A DNA stretch of 33,112 bases from Acidobacteriota bacterium (GCA_016178075.1 JACOUA010000025.1:1-33112), one strand, 5' to 3'. Shown: positions 1 through 7,235, numbered from the stretch's first letter. Notes: generated by a model from the sequence alone, not told the origin. A program made the numbers and translations.

Positions 1-255
1 GGCACCGAGATCTTCTTCCTGGGCCTCGACGGCATGCTGATGACCGCGCCCGTGACCTCCGGCCCCTCGTTCGACGCGGGGCTGCCGGCGCCGCTCTTTC
101 GCGTACGCGTGCCGGGCGGGCCTGGCGCACCGGCAAAGAGCGACTATGCCGCGACCGCGGACGGGCAGCGGTTCGTCGTCAACATGGTCAACGAAGACTC
201 GGTGACCTCGTCATACGTGGTCGTGCTGAACTGGCCGGCGGCGCTAAGGAAGTAA
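1..255 (+). CDS. C-terminal end of a WD40/PD40-type protein, probably a Ser/Thr protein kinase (partial)
   Basis: The reading frame is open from base 1 and ends at TAA 253-255, so only the last 84 residues are present. The end reads ADGQRFVVNMVNED...VVVLNWPAALRK. This 'DGqRFlv...vVLNW...LK' ending is characteristic of the last propeller blade of acidobacterial protein kinases and TolB-like sensor proteins. The kinase domain, if any, lies outside the window, so the catalytic identity is inferred from the tail alone. A related but broken tail occurs at 7404-7523, also facing a Uma2 gene. The stop lies only 7 bp from the end of the convergent Uma2 remnant. Confidence 0.6.
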   Translation, partial: GTEIFFLGLDGMLMTAPVTSGPSFDAGLPAPLFRVRVPGGPGAPAKSDYAATADGQRFVVNMVNEDSVTSSYVVVLNWPAALRK

Positions 256-262
256 GGGCGCG

Positions 263-481
263 CTACTCGAAGATCCTGCGGATCGGACAGGTGAAGCCGG
301 GCAAAACCTCGCCGTCGTCAAGGTTCTCGTCAATTCCGACGCTGATCGGCGCCGACAGCCGGCGGTAGATCGTCACGATCTTCTTGTCAGGATCGACAAC
401 CCACACGAGCTGAACACCGCGAGACAGATAGTCGTCGATCTTTTCCCGGACCTCGGGGCCGCGGACGGTGTCGGGGTTGCT
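263..481 (-). pseudogene. Uma2-family nuclease remnant (5' deleted and internally deleted)
   Basis: Read on the minus strand, the frame ends at the stop complementary to 263-265. It gives NPDTVRGP, then EVREKIDDYLSRGVQLVWVV, then ENLDDGEVLPGF and a terminal IRRIFE. This matches the intact Uma2 protein at 7561-8106, but the roughly 40 residues between its VRGPD and EIETKVDEY are missing, including the PDLTVEIRSP active-site strand. Everything before NPDTVRGP is also gone, with an in-frame TAG just upstream. The bases just beyond, 481-495, still resemble the promoter-proximal bases of the intact gene (8132-8146). It therefore looks like a decayed paralogue with two deletions and cannot encode a working PD-(D/E)XK nuclease. 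Confidence 0.75.
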
Positions 482-546
482 CTAGCATCGTCATTGCGAG
501 GCGGATGCCAGCCGAAAACCGTGCGGCTGGCTGGGTGGGGCGATCG

Positions 547-1443
547 TCACATCTCGAACTCCATCCCTTCACGCGCGAGGTCGGCCGCGCGATCGCGCTC
601 GGTGTTGCGATGGTTGACGTGGATGAACCAGAGGGCCGCGCGCGTGCCCTTCAACCGCTCGCGCGTCGTCGAGATCAGCGGGTGTGGAATCTGGCTCATG
701 TCCCGGGCACCGGCATCCTGCGGCGATCCGAATGTCCCGTCGAGAAGCGCCAGGTCGACACGATCGGCCAGCTCGCGGATGCTACGATCCCACCGGTCCC
801 ATTGATCGATATCGGGAATGAAAAGGGCCTTTCGCCGTGGCCCCTCGATGAGATAGCCGACCGTATCGGTGAACTCCTCGCGGTGCGGCACCGTCATCGC
901 CGTCACGCGCACGCCGCCGGCGAGCACGGTCGGCCGGTCCGGTTCGATCACGTTCAAGACGATATGACGATCCTTGACGAGCAGGCTCCAGGGACCGTTG
1001 GCGGACAAGTAGTCGGCCATGCGGCGCGTCGCATAGACCGGCGCTTCGCGCGCAGCGATCGATTCCTTCCCGAGATACAGCAATCCCGTGTAGTGGCCGA
1101 TGTGGGCGTGGGTCAGGAAGATGCCGTCGGGGACGCGGCCGCCCGTCAGCGCGTGGACCTGCTCGCGAAAGTCCGGCGTCGCGTCGAAGAGATAGGCCGC
1201 GCTTGAATCGCGATTGATCAACCCGATCGACGAGACCTTCTCGGCGGGCCGGTGCCCGGCGCGGACCTCCGAGCACGGCGGCTCGGTGCAGCGAAGATGC
1301 GGCATGCCGCCGTCCTGCGCGACGCCGAGCACAACCAGCTTCCAGCCGGAGGAGGACGTCTGGCCGCTCATTCCAGCGCCCGCGGCGACCAGGCCGGCCC
1401 CGACGAGCAACACCCCACACAGACGCGGCAATGGCCATCTCAT
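547..1443 (-). CDS. Exported MBL-fold (PqqB-like) metallo-hydrolase
   Basis: The 298-residue product begins with a basic, hydrophobic export signal (MRWPLPRLCGVLLVGAGL...). The body is a metallo-beta-lactamase fold: VVLGVAQDGGMPHLRC near the start, the metal loop THAHIGHYTG, then VPHREEFTDTVGY, FIPDIDQWD, LLDGTF and a late FIHVNH. The loop is HxHxGH rather than the usual HxHxDH, as in PqqB-like proteins. True PqqB works in PQQ cofactor synthesis, but no pqqA/C/D/E genes are nearby, so a generic hydrolase role is safer. I chose ATG 1443 because the upstream GTG at 1491 would put the -35 box of the divergent sulfur promoter inside the gene and spoil the signal peptide. A -10-like TACAAT lies at 1476-1481. 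Confidence 0.85.
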   Translation of the reverse strand: MRWPLPRLCGVLLVGAGLVAAGAGMSGQTSSSGWKLVVLGVAQDGGMPHLRCTEPPCSEVRAGHRPAEKVSSIGLINRDSSAAYLFDATPDFREQVHALTGGRVPDGIFLTHAHIGHYTGLLYLGKESIAAREAPVYATRRMADYLSANGPWSLLVKDRHIVLNVIEPDRPTVLAGGVRVTAMTVPHREEFTDTVGYLIEGPRRKALFIPDIDQWDRWDRSIRELADRVDLALLDGTFGSPQDAGARDMSQIPHPLISTTRERLKGTRAALWFIHVNHRNTERDRAADLAREGMEFEM

Positions 1444-1475
1444 CAAGAGGGATCGTAGAGCTTTCTGCCCCTCGG

Positions 1476-1481
1476 ATTGTA
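1476..1481 (-). promoter_or_regulatory. -10-like element for the MBL-fold gene
   Basis: On the minus strand this reads TACAAT, five of six matches to TATAAT, and would start RNA about 26 nt before ATG 1443. No convincing -35 box is visible at the right spacing. It lies beside the -35 box of the divergent leader promoter (1485-1490), so the two promoters would compete for the same DNA. Confidence 0.35.
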
Positions 1482-1484
1482 CAT

Positions 1485-1513
1485 TTGACACGCCGTCGCA
1501 GGTTTCCTACACT
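1485..1513 (+). promoter_or_regulatory. Sigma-70-type promoter of the sulfur-assimilation operon
   Basis: A perfect TTGACA (1485-1490), a 17-bp spacer and TACACT (1508-1513) form a near-consensus housekeeping promoter. RNA should start about 7 nt after the -10 box, at 1520, which is the A of the leader ORF's ATG. The transcript would therefore begin with the leader peptide's start codon. Confidence 0.7.
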
Positions 1514-1519
1514 TGACCG

Positions 1520-1615
1520 ATGCAATCGAGCGCGGCCATGACCCGATGCTGTTGTAGCAGGCCCGGCAGGGCCTCCTTGTCTGCGGTCATGCTGCGCGCC
1601 TCGGCTCATCCCTGA
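1520..1615 (+). CDS. Poly-cysteine leader peptide (attenuator uORF)
   Basis: A 31-codon ORF begins MQSSAAMTRCCCSR and ends ASAHP before TGA 1613-1615. Codons 10-12 are TGC TGT TGT, three consecutive cysteines. It follows a near-consensus promoter whose predicted start coincides with the first ATG (1520), so it would be translated leaderless. There is no Shine-Dalgarno before either in-frame ATG (1520 or 1538). An intrinsic terminator lies 28 nt beyond the stop, and the first structural gene follows 81 nt after the terminator. Poly-Cys leaderless uORFs controlling sulfur genes are known in mycobacteria. Here the role as a sensor of charged Cys-tRNA is inferred from composition and position. 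The peptide itself probably has no function. Confidence 0.7.
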   Translation: MQSSAAMTRCCCSRPGRASLSAVMLRASAHP

Positions 1616-1668
1616 GGCCAACTCCAGCACAGCGAGGCTGACAGGCCCGGAGGCGTTGCTTCCGGGCC
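1547..1668 (+). promoter_or_regulatory. Putative cysteine-responsive transcription attenuator
   Basis: The Cys codons (1547-1555) lie in a small hairpin, TGCT/AGCA at 1547-1550 and 1556-1559. A GC hairpin, GGCCC/GGGCC at 1560-1564 and 1569-1573, follows directly. GCCTCC at 1571-1576 is exactly complementary to GGAGGC at 1649-1654 in the terminator's left arm, and can serve as an antiterminator strand. GGCCCGG at 1560-1566 repeats the start of that arm and could pair with CCGGGCC at 1662-1668. A ribosome stalled at the Cys codons would cover 1560-1566, melt the GC hairpin and free 1571-1576 to block the terminator. The geometry is seen in the sequence; the switching is inferred. Confidence 0.6.
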
Positions 1669-1673
1669 TTTTT
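1644..1673 (+). terminator. Intrinsic terminator in the operon leader
   Basis: Arms 1644-1654 and 1658-1668 pair over 11 bp with one G-T wobble and a 3-nt loop, followed by TTTTT (1669-1673). It lies between the leader ORF and the first biosynthetic gene in the same orientation. It is therefore positioned as a conditional terminator rather than the end of an upstream plus-strand gene, and no such gene exists. Confidence 0.8.
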
Positions 1674-1749
1674 CGTTTTCAGCCTTGCAGCCGGCGGCGC
1701 ACGCCGTCCGGTCGCGCGCACCATCCGCGCATCAACTGGAGCTCTGGTC

Positions 1750-2382
1750 ATGTCACTCATGCTCCCGGCGCAGGAAGCGGAGCTGCATCCCGCGTTCCTG
1801 AAACTCGCCGGCCGTCAAGTGGTCATCGTCGGCGGCGGACCCGTGGCCGCCGCCAAGCTGAAAGCACTCCGCCCAACGGGCGCACATCTGGTCGTCGTCG
1901 CGCCGTCGATCGGGCCGGAGATTGAGCAAGCGGCGGCGAAGAAAGGCGGAGCAACCCCGAATCCCGAGCTGCGGTGTCGCCCGTGGCTTCCCGCCGACTT
2001 GGACGAGGCGTGGTTCGTCGTAGCGGCGGCGACGCCGGAGGTCAACCGCGAGGTCACTGCCGCCGCCGAAGAGCGGCGCCTCTTCGTCAATGCCGTCGAT
2101 GATCCAGTCAATGCGACCGCCTACGCGGGCGGTGTGCTGCGACGGTCCGGCGTGACGATTGCGGTGTCAACCGGTGGACATGCGCCGGCGCTGGCGGGAC
2201 TCCTGCGCGAAGGGCTCGAGATACTGCTCCCCGACGATCTCGATCGCTGGATGGACGAAGCGCGACGACAGCGTCGTTTGTGGAAGACCGGGGATGTGGC
2301 GATGCCTGCGCGCCGGCCGCTGCTCCTCAGCGCGCTGAATGCGCTGTATGGTCCCGGCGCCAGTCAGGAGACGCGACCATGA
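1750..2382 (+). CDS. Siroheme synthase, precorrin-2 dehydrogenase / sirohydrochlorin ferrochelatase (Met8/CysG-N type)
   Basis: The 210-residue protein oxidises precorrin-2 with NAD and is expected to insert iron to make siroheme. The N-terminus carries the Rossmann fold: HPAFLKLAGRQVVIVGGGPVAAAKLKAL, with the GGGPVAAAK dinucleotide loop near residue 27. Later come VVAAATPEVNREV, FVNAVDDPVNATAYAGGVLRR and IAVSTGGHAPALAGLLRE, all typical of CysG-N/Met8. ATG 1750 is favoured by GGAG at 1738-1741, eight bases upstream. Its TGA overlaps the ATG of cobA (ATGA), so the two are translationally coupled. Siroheme is the prosthetic group of the sulfite reductase encoded two genes later. Confidence 0.9.
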   Translation: MSLMLPAQEAELHPAFLKLAGRQVVIVGGGPVAAAKLKALRPTGAHLVVVAPSIGPEIEQAAAKKGGATPNPELRCRPWLPADLDEAWFVVAAATPEVNREVTAAAEERRLFVNAVDDPVNATAYAGGVLRRSGVTIAVSTGGHAPALAGLLREGLEILLPDDLDRWMDEARRQRRLWKTGDVAMPARRPLLLSALNALYGPGASQETRP

Positions 2383-3257
2383 GCGCTCCTGTCGTCTCGA
2401 TCGTCGGCGCGGGCCCCGGCGATCCGGGCCTGCTGACGCGCAAGGCCCTCCTGCGACTCCGCTTCGCGGATCTGGTGCTGTATGACGCGCTCGTGAACCC
2501 GAAGATCCTGCGCTACGCCCGCAAGGCTCAGCGCTTCTTCGTCGGCAAGCGCGCCGGCCGGCGTGCGATGCGGCAGGAGACGATCAATCGGCTCATGATC
2601 GATGCCGCCCGAAGAGGCAAGCGCGTCGTGCGGCTCAAGGGCGGCGATCCGTTCGTCCTCGGCCGCGGCGGCGAGGAAGCGCTCGCGCTCCGGGCCGCCG
2701 GCTTGCGGTTCGACATCGTCCCAGGGGTGAGCTCCGCTACGGCGGCGGCGGCGCTCTCGGGCATCCCGGTCACGCATCGCGGCCTCGCCTCCGGGTTCGT
2801 GGTGGTGGCCGGACACGCAGCCGAGGCGTACGAGCCGGTGTTGTGGTCCCTCGCGCCAGGCGCCCTCACGATCGTCGTCTTGATGGGACTCCGGTCGCGG
2901 CGCGCGATCGCCGAGCTGCTGCTCTTGCGCGGCTGGTCGCCGACGACGCCGGCGGCGGTCCTCATCGGGGCGTCGACCGCCCAGTCGGCGCGCTGGATCG
3001 GACCGCTGCGCGATCTCGGCGAGGCCCTCATTCCGGGGTCGGCCGAATCGCCTGCCCTGAGCGAGGTCGAAGGGCCCGGCACGATTGTGATCGGACGTGT
3101 GGTGGGCCTGGCTGCGCTGCTGGGACAACAGGAGAGCGCCGCTGGCGACGGCCTCGCGCACCGGAAGGCTGCGGGGCGAAGCGATGCGGCAAGGCCAAAG
3201 CCGAACGGCGAAGCGCGTGAAGCGCGTGGGGGTGGCCCCACGCGCACTAAGGACTGA
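2379..3257 (+). CDS. cobA: Uroporphyrinogen-III C-methyltransferase (SUMT)
   Basis: The 292-residue enzyme uses S-adenosylmethionine to methylate uroporphyrinogen III twice, giving precorrin-2, the substrate of the preceding gene's product. Family motifs run in order: VGAGPGDPGLLTRKAL, LVLYDALV, RLKGGDPFVLGRGGEE, PGVSSATAAAALSGIPVTHR, GHAAE and VLMGLRSRRAI. CAGGAG at 2365-2370 lies eight bases before ATG 2379. Two oddities sit in the last quarter. A dispersed 22-bp repeat (3054-3075) inserts the in-frame residues ALSEVEG. After the usual end of the fold a basic tail of about 40 residues is encoded across a long hairpin (3222-3245). The operon context argues for siroheme rather than cobalamin supply. 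Confidence 0.92.
   Translation: MSAPVVSIVGAGPGDPGLLTRKALLRLRFADLVLYDALVNPKILRYARKAQRFFVGKRAGRRAMRQETINRLMIDAARRGKRVVRLKGGDPFVLGRGGEEALALRAAGLRFDIVPGVSSATAAAALSGIPVTHRGLASGFVVVAGHAAEAYEPVLWSLAPGALTIVVLMGLRSRRAIAELLLLRGWSPTTPAAVLIGASTAQSARWIGPLRDLGEALIPGSAESPALSEVEGPGTIVIGRVVGLAALLGQQESAAGDGLAHRKAAGRSDAARPKPNGEAREARGGGPTRTKD
3054..3075. repeat. Dispersed 22-bp REP-like repeat inside cobA
   Basis: The 22 bp run from GCCCTGAGC to GTCGAAGGGC with self-complementary ends. The reverse complement recurs at 10351-10372 with three central mismatches. It is read in frame here as PALSEVEGP, between the catalytic domain's IPGS and GTIVIG segments. Confidence 0.7.
3222..3245 (+). other. 10-bp perfect hairpin at the cobA-sir junction
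   Basis: GCGCGTGGGG (3222-3231) and CCCCACGCGC (3236-3245) form a perfect stem with a GTGG loop. It ends 11 nt before the Shine-Dalgarno of the next gene. No T-run follows, so it is not an intrinsic terminator. It could act on mRNA processing, stability or translation of the reductase gene. Confidence 0.55.
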
Positions 3258-3268
3258 AGGAGCACCCG

Positions 3269-5107
3269 ATGGCAGCCATTGACGATCCTCGAACCCTGGG
3301 CCGCACCAGGCTTTCGTTCGCGGTCGAGGCGGAGATCGACGAGTTCGTCGCGACGCTCGAGCGATTCGAGCGCGGGGAGATCTCGCCGGACGAGTGGCGC
3401 GTCTTCCGTCTCGTGCGCGGCACCTACGGCCAGCGCCAGCCGGACGTGCAGATGCTGCGTGTCAAGATCCCACAGGGGATCCTGACGGCACCGCAGCTTC
3501 AGGCCCTTGCGGACGTTGCCGAGCGCTGGTCGCGCGGCTTCGGCCACATCACGACGCGTCAGAACCTGCAGTTCCACTTCGTCCAGCTCCCCGACGTCGA
3601 GCTGGCGATGCGCCGGCTGGCCGAGGTCGGCCTGACGACGCGCGAAGCGTGTGGCAATTCGGTGCGCAACATCACGGCGTGCCCGTACGCCGGTGTGGCG
3701 CACGACGAGGTGTTCGACGTCACGCCGTACGCCGAGGCGTTGACCCGCTATCTCCTTCGCCATCCGCTCAGCTCGTCGTTGCCGCGCAAGTTCAAGATCG
3801 CGTTCGAAGGCTGCCCGCACGATCACGCCGCAACGGCGATCAACGACATCGGATGGCGGGCGCGGATCCGTCAGGTCGGCGAGACGACCGTGCGGGGATT
3901 CAAGGTCACGGTCGGCGGCGGAACGTCGATTCTGACTCGGTCGGGCGAGGTGCTGTACCACTTCCTCCCCGCCGGCGACATCCTCGACGTGGCCGAAGCC
4001 ATCATCCAGGTCTTCCACCGGCTCGGCGATCGCCAGCACAAACAGCGCAACAGGATGAAGTTCCTGATTCGCGAGCTGGGCTGGGAGCGGTGGCGTGAAG
4101 AATACGAGCGCGCGCTCATCGACGTGCGCGCTGGCGGCGGCGCTTCCTTGCCGTTCGACCCCGATCGGGCACCGGTCGAAGAGCCGCCAGACTGGTGGCA
4201 CCCACAGCCGCCGTCCCCCGCCGACGTCGCCGCGTTCGTCTCGACCGCGACGCTTCGCGGACCCGGCATCACCCCCGATATCACCCCAGGTCTGCCGACC
4301 GATGCCTCCGTCGCCGCGTGGCGGCGAACCAATGTGCGCCCACAGAAGCAGGCAGGCTATTCGACAGTCACGGCGACGGTGCCGCTCGGCGATCTCGCGG
4401 GCACGCAGATTCGCGTGCTCTCGGAGCTGGCGTCGACCTTCGGTGACGGGTCCGTGCGGGTCACGCCGGAACAGGATCTGTTGTTCCGCTGGGTTCCCAC
4501 GTTGCGGGTGCGCGATCTCTACGCGCGGCTCGCGAGCGCGGGGCTCGGCCTCGCGCATGCAAGTACGATCGCCGACGTCACGAGCTGTCCGGGCGCGGAA
4601 TCCTGCCGCATCGCGGTCACGCAGTCGCGCGGGCTGGGCCGCACGCTGGAGTCGCATCTTCGATCGCGACCCGATCTCATCGCGACCGCCTCCGATCTGA
4701 ACATCAAGATCAGCGGCTGCCCCAACGGCTGCGGCCATCATCACATCGCGGGCATCGGCTTTCAGGGCAGCGTGCGGAAGGTCGGCAATCGCGCGGTGCC
4801 GCAGTATTTCGTTACGGTCGGAGGCGGCCTGAACGGCAACGCGGCGTTCGGGCGGCTCGTCGCCAAAATCCCGGCGCGGCGCATCGTCGAGGCCCTCGAG
4901 CGCTTGTTGACCTTCTATCGCATCGCCCGCGCGCCGGAGGAAACCGCGACCGCGTTCTTCACGCGAATCGACGTGGCCGAGCTCAAGACGGCGCTGACCG
5001 ATCTGGCCGCGATCACGCCGGAGGACGCGATGCCGGAGGACTTCATCGATCTCGGGGAGAACGCGGAGTATCGGCCGGAGGTGCTCGACGGCGAGTGCAG
5101 CGCGTGA
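3269..5107 (+). CDS. Siroheme/Fe4S4 sulfite reductase (nitrite/sulfite reductase family)
   Basis: The 612-residue protein has the duplicated ferredoxin-like plus siroheme-binding halves of the family. Half one has GHITTRQNLQFHFV, RNITACPYAGVAHDE and FKIAFEGCPHDHA. Half two has VTPEQDLLFRW, TSCPGAESCRIAVTQSRGL and KISGCPNGCGHHHIAGIGF. C440, C446, C484 and C488 (C-X5-C...C-X3-C) would hold the Fe4S4 cluster and the siroheme bridge. The family includes both nitrite and sulfite reductases. Two siroheme genes upstream and a Cys-codon attenuator favour assimilatory sulfite reduction to sulfide, probably with ferredoxin as donor. AAGGAG at 3257-3262 sets the start. No cysH, cysD/N or transporter gene is present in the window. 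Confidence 0.9.
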   Translation: MAAIDDPRTLGRTRLSFAVEAEIDEFVATLERFERGEISPDEWRVFRLVRGTYGQRQPDVQMLRVKIPQGILTAPQLQALADVAERWSRGFGHITTRQNLQFHFVQLPDVELAMRRLAEVGLTTREACGNSVRNITACPYAGVAHDEVFDVTPYAEALTRYLLRHPLSSSLPRKFKIAFEGCPHDHAATAINDIGWRARIRQVGETTVRGFKVTVGGGTSILTRSGEVLYHFLPAGDILDVAEAIIQVFHRLGDRQHKQRNRMKFLIRELGWERWREEYERALIDVRAGGGASLPFDPDRAPVEEPPDWWHPQPPSPADVAAFVSTATLRGPGITPDITPGLPTDASVAAWRRTNVRPQKQAGYSTVTATVPLGDLAGTQIRVLSELASTFGDGSVRVTPEQDLLFRWVPTLRVRDLYARLASAGLGLAHASTIADVTSCPGAESCRIAVTQSRGLGRTLESHLRSRPDLIATASDLNIKISGCPNGCGHHHIAGIGFQGSVRKVGNRAVPQYFVTVGGGLNGNAAFGRLVAKIPARRIVEALERLLTFYRIARAPEETATAFFTRIDVAELKTALTDLAAITPEDAMPEDFIDLGENAEYRPEVLDGECSA

Positions 5108-5113
5108 GGGTGA

Positions 5114-5434
5114 TTACTTGACCGCGCCGATGAACCGCAGCATGAACCCGAGGATGCTGGCGATTGCCACGACCTGCCCAATCCAGAAGAGGAACGACCA
5201 CTTGATGAGCTCGGCGCGAGTCTGAGCGATCTCCCCTCGGACCGAGCCAAAGCCCTGCGCCATTTCCACGCGAAACTTCGCGAACTCCTCGGCCATTCTT
5301 CGCTCGAACGACTCTCTCGTCAGCATCGGTTCGGACCATTCGTCGCCGGCCTTGTCCAGCAACTCCAGCAAGGCATGCGTGCCTTCCGGACCAAGCCGGT
5401 CTCGCAAAGAGGTCGGGACCAGGTTCGCCTGCAT
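5114..5434 (-). CDS. Small coiled-coil protein with C-terminal membrane segment (DUF1640-like)
   Basis: The 106-residue protein starts LRDRLGPEGTHALLELLDKAG, continues with a charged helical stretch (FERRMAEEFAKFRVEMAQGFGSVRGEIAQTRAEL) and ends in one membrane helix (LIKWSFLFWIGQVVAIASILGFML). This layout matches DUF1640/CCDC90-like coiled-coil membrane proteins, for which no clear bacterial function is known. ATG 5434 follows GGGGAG at a good distance; longer upstream frames lack support. It converges on the sulfite reductase gene with a 6-bp gap and no visible terminator. Confidence 0.7.
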   Translation of the reverse strand: MQANLVPTSLRDRLGPEGTHALLELLDKAGDEWSEPMLTRESFERRMAEEFAKFRVEMAQGFGSVRGEIAQTRAELIKWSFLFWIGQVVAIASILGFMLRFIGAVK

Positions 5435-5483
5435 AGGCAGATCTCCCCTTCTCGACCTCGACGACGACGATGGCATCGTCCAC

Positions 5484-5509
5484 TGACACGTGTCAAGCGG
5501 GTGTAAGAT
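5484..5509 (+). promoter_or_regulatory. Palindrome overlapping a candidate promoter of the amidohydrolase gene
   Basis: TGACACGTGTCA (5484-5495) is a perfect 12-bp palindrome. CTGACA (5483-5488) and TAAGAT (5504-5509), 15 bp apart, make a possible promoter that ends just before the AGGAGG at 5520-5525. The palindrome covers the -35 box, where a dimeric regulator could bind. No regulator is identified. Confidence 0.35.
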
Positions 5510-5531
5510 ATTGGCTCTCAGGAGGTTCTCC

Positions 5532-7199
5532 ATGACTCGCCGGTCCGCGTTTCTCGCTTTGACGATTGCCGCTGTCCTCGTGACGACGCTCGGCTTCGGC
5601 TCGTCCCAGCTGATCGCCCAGCAGCCGTCGCCCCCGCCAGCCTCGGCTCTCGAGGGGAGCCTCGCGCCCGCCCCGAGTCGTGGGGCGAGCGAAGGCCTCG
5701 GACCCTTCAAGACCCTGGTGATCCGCGGAGCGATCCTGATCGACGGCACGGGCGCGCCGCCGCAAGGCCCCGTCGACATCGTCGTCGAGAACAACCGCAT
5801 TGCCGACATCCGCAGCGCCGGCACGCCGGGGCTGGCGTTGCGACCCAATCGCCAACCGGCGAAGCCGGACTATGAGATCGACGCGACAGGCATGTACGTG
5901 ATGCCGGGCTTCGTCGACCTCCACGTGCACGCCGGCGGCGCCCCGAAGAACGCCGAAGCGGAGTACGCCTACAAGCTGTGGCTGGGGCACGGCGTGACGA
6001 CGGTTCGGGGCGTCTCGCTGACGTCGAACGAGCTCAGCGTGAAGGAGAAAGAGCGCAGCGCCCGCAACGAGATCGTGGCGCCTCGCATCTTCAACTATCA
6101 GCGGCCTGGCAGCGGCTGGAAGGGCGGGCAGATCAATACGCCGGAAGCGGCCCGCGACTGGGTGCGCTGGGCCGCGCAGAACGGCGTCGACGGCCTGAAG
6201 CTCGGGTCGCAGCGGCCCGAGATCATGGCGGCGCTCTTGGACGAGGCCAAGAAGCACGGGCTCGGATCGACCGCGCACCTTGGACAAACCGGCGTCGCGC
6301 AGATGAACGCCATCAAAGCGGCGCGGCTCGGCCTCGGCACCGTCACCCATTTCTATGGTCACTTCGAATCGCTGCTGAAGGACTACGTCGTCCAGCCGTA
6401 TCCAGTCAACCAGATCAATGACGACGAGTACATGCGGTTCGGTCAGGTGGCGCGGCTGTGGGACAAGATCCATCCGCCGGGAAGCCCCGAGTGGAAGGCG
6501 TACCTCCAGGAGCATCTCAAACTCGGAACGACGTTCGATCCGACCCTCACGATTTACTCGGCCGGGCGCGATGTGATGCGATTCAAGAACGCCGATTGGC
6601 ACGACAAGTACACGCTCCCGTCTCTCTTCGCATTCTATGAACCCAGCCGATCGAATCACGGCGCGTACTGGTACGACTGGACGACCGAGGACGAAGTCGA
6701 GTGGCGCAACTTCTATCAGGTGTGGTTCAAGCTCGTGAACGACTACAAGAAGATGGGCGGCCGCGTGACGACCGGATCCGATTCAGGATTCATCTACCAG
6801 ACGTACGGGTTCGGCTACATCAACGAGTTCGAGCTGCTGCAGGAAGCCGGTTTCCATCCCCTCGAGGTCGTGCAGTCAGCGACGATGAACGGCGCCCTGA
6901 CGCTGCACGAGCCGAAGGGCAAGCCGATCGAGTTCGGCGTCGTGCGCGAGGGGCTGCTCGCCGACATGGTCATCGTGGATCAGAATCCGCTGCAGAACTT
7001 CAAGATCCTGTACGCCACGGGCGCCGTCAGGTTGAACGATCGAACCGGCCGGGCCGAACGCGTCGGCGGGATCAAGTGGACGATCAAGGACGGGATCGCG
7101 TACGACGCGAAGAAGCTGCTGGCGGACGTCGCACAGATGGTGGACAAGCAGAAGCGCGAGCGCGCGACGCGGAAGACGACGACCACGAGCGGACAGTAG
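5532..7199 (+). CDS. Exported amidohydrolase-family metalloenzyme
   Basis: The 555-residue protein begins with a signal peptide (MTRRSAFLALTIAAVLVTTLGFGSSQLIAQ). The amidohydrolase core follows: VIRGAILIDGTG and VVENNRIADI (start of the composite beta-sandwich), MPGFVDLHVHAGG with the HxH metal pair, GHGVTTVRG, GLKLGSQRPEIM, STAHLGQTG, THFYGHF, RVTTGSDSGF with the metal Asp, ATMNGALTLHEPKG and GLLADMVIVDQNPL. AGGAGG at 5520-5525 fixes the start at ATG 5532. The substrate cannot be read from the sequence; relatives include dipeptidases, imidazolonepropionase-like and D-aminoacylase-like enzymes. The second exported amidohydrolase in the window (25633) is only distantly similar. Confidence 0.9.
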   Translation: MTRRSAFLALTIAAVLVTTLGFGSSQLIAQQPSPPPASALEGSLAPAPSRGASEGLGPFKTLVIRGAILIDGTGAPPQGPVDIVVENNRIADIRSAGTPGLALRPNRQPAKPDYEIDATGMYVMPGFVDLHVHAGGAPKNAEAEYAYKLWLGHGVTTVRGVSLTSNELSVKEKERSARNEIVAPRIFNYQRPGSGWKGGQINTPEAARDWVRWAAQNGVDGLKLGSQRPEIMAALLDEAKKHGLGSTAHLGQTGVAQMNAIKAARLGLGTVTHFYGHFESLLKDYVVQPYPVNQINDDEYMRFGQVARLWDKIHPPGSPEWKAYLQEHLKLGTTFDPTLTIYSAGRDVMRFKNADWHDKYTLPSLFAFYEPSRSNHGAYWYDWTTEDEVEWRNFYQVWFKLVNDYKKMGGRVTTGSDSGFIYQTYGFGYINEFELLQEAGFHPLEVVQSATMNGALTLHEPKGKPIEFGVVREGLLADMVIVDQNPLQNFKILYATGAVRLNDRTGRAERVGGIKWTIKDGIAYDAKKLLADVAQMVDKQKRERATRKTTTTSGQ

Positions 7200-7202
7200 C
7201 GC

Positions 7203-7235
7203 GGTCGGCTTCGGGCTCCAGGCTTCAGACTTCCG
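7203..7235. repeat. Short-period CTTC-rich repeat after the amidohydrolase gene
   Basis: The stretch alternates variants of GGCTTC (cttcgggctcc, aggcttcag, acttccgg) at roughly 7-bp steps just after the stop codon. A related stretch is at 7524-7556. Confidence 0.45.

Noticed and set aside
547-1443. True PqqB and a PQQ biosynthesis locus
   Set aside because: No pqqA, pqqC, pqqD or pqqE lies nearby, and the protein carries an export signal.
1500-1640. SAM-type riboswitch in the sulfur operon leader
   Set aside because: Some segments (gcccggca, gaggccaactcc) recall S-box strings, but the conserved P1-P4 layout cannot be formed. The poly-Cys ORF plus terminator explains the region better.
2528-4744. 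Long minus-strand open frame across the cobA-sir region
   Set aside because: It lacks any recognisable domain, is rich in Arg/Ala/Asp as expected from the antisense of GC-rich genes, and lies entirely under two well-supported genes.
3269-5107. Assimilatory nitrite reductase
   Set aside because: The family is shared, but the Cys-codon leader and absence of any nitrate gene favour sulfite. The alternative is not fully excluded.
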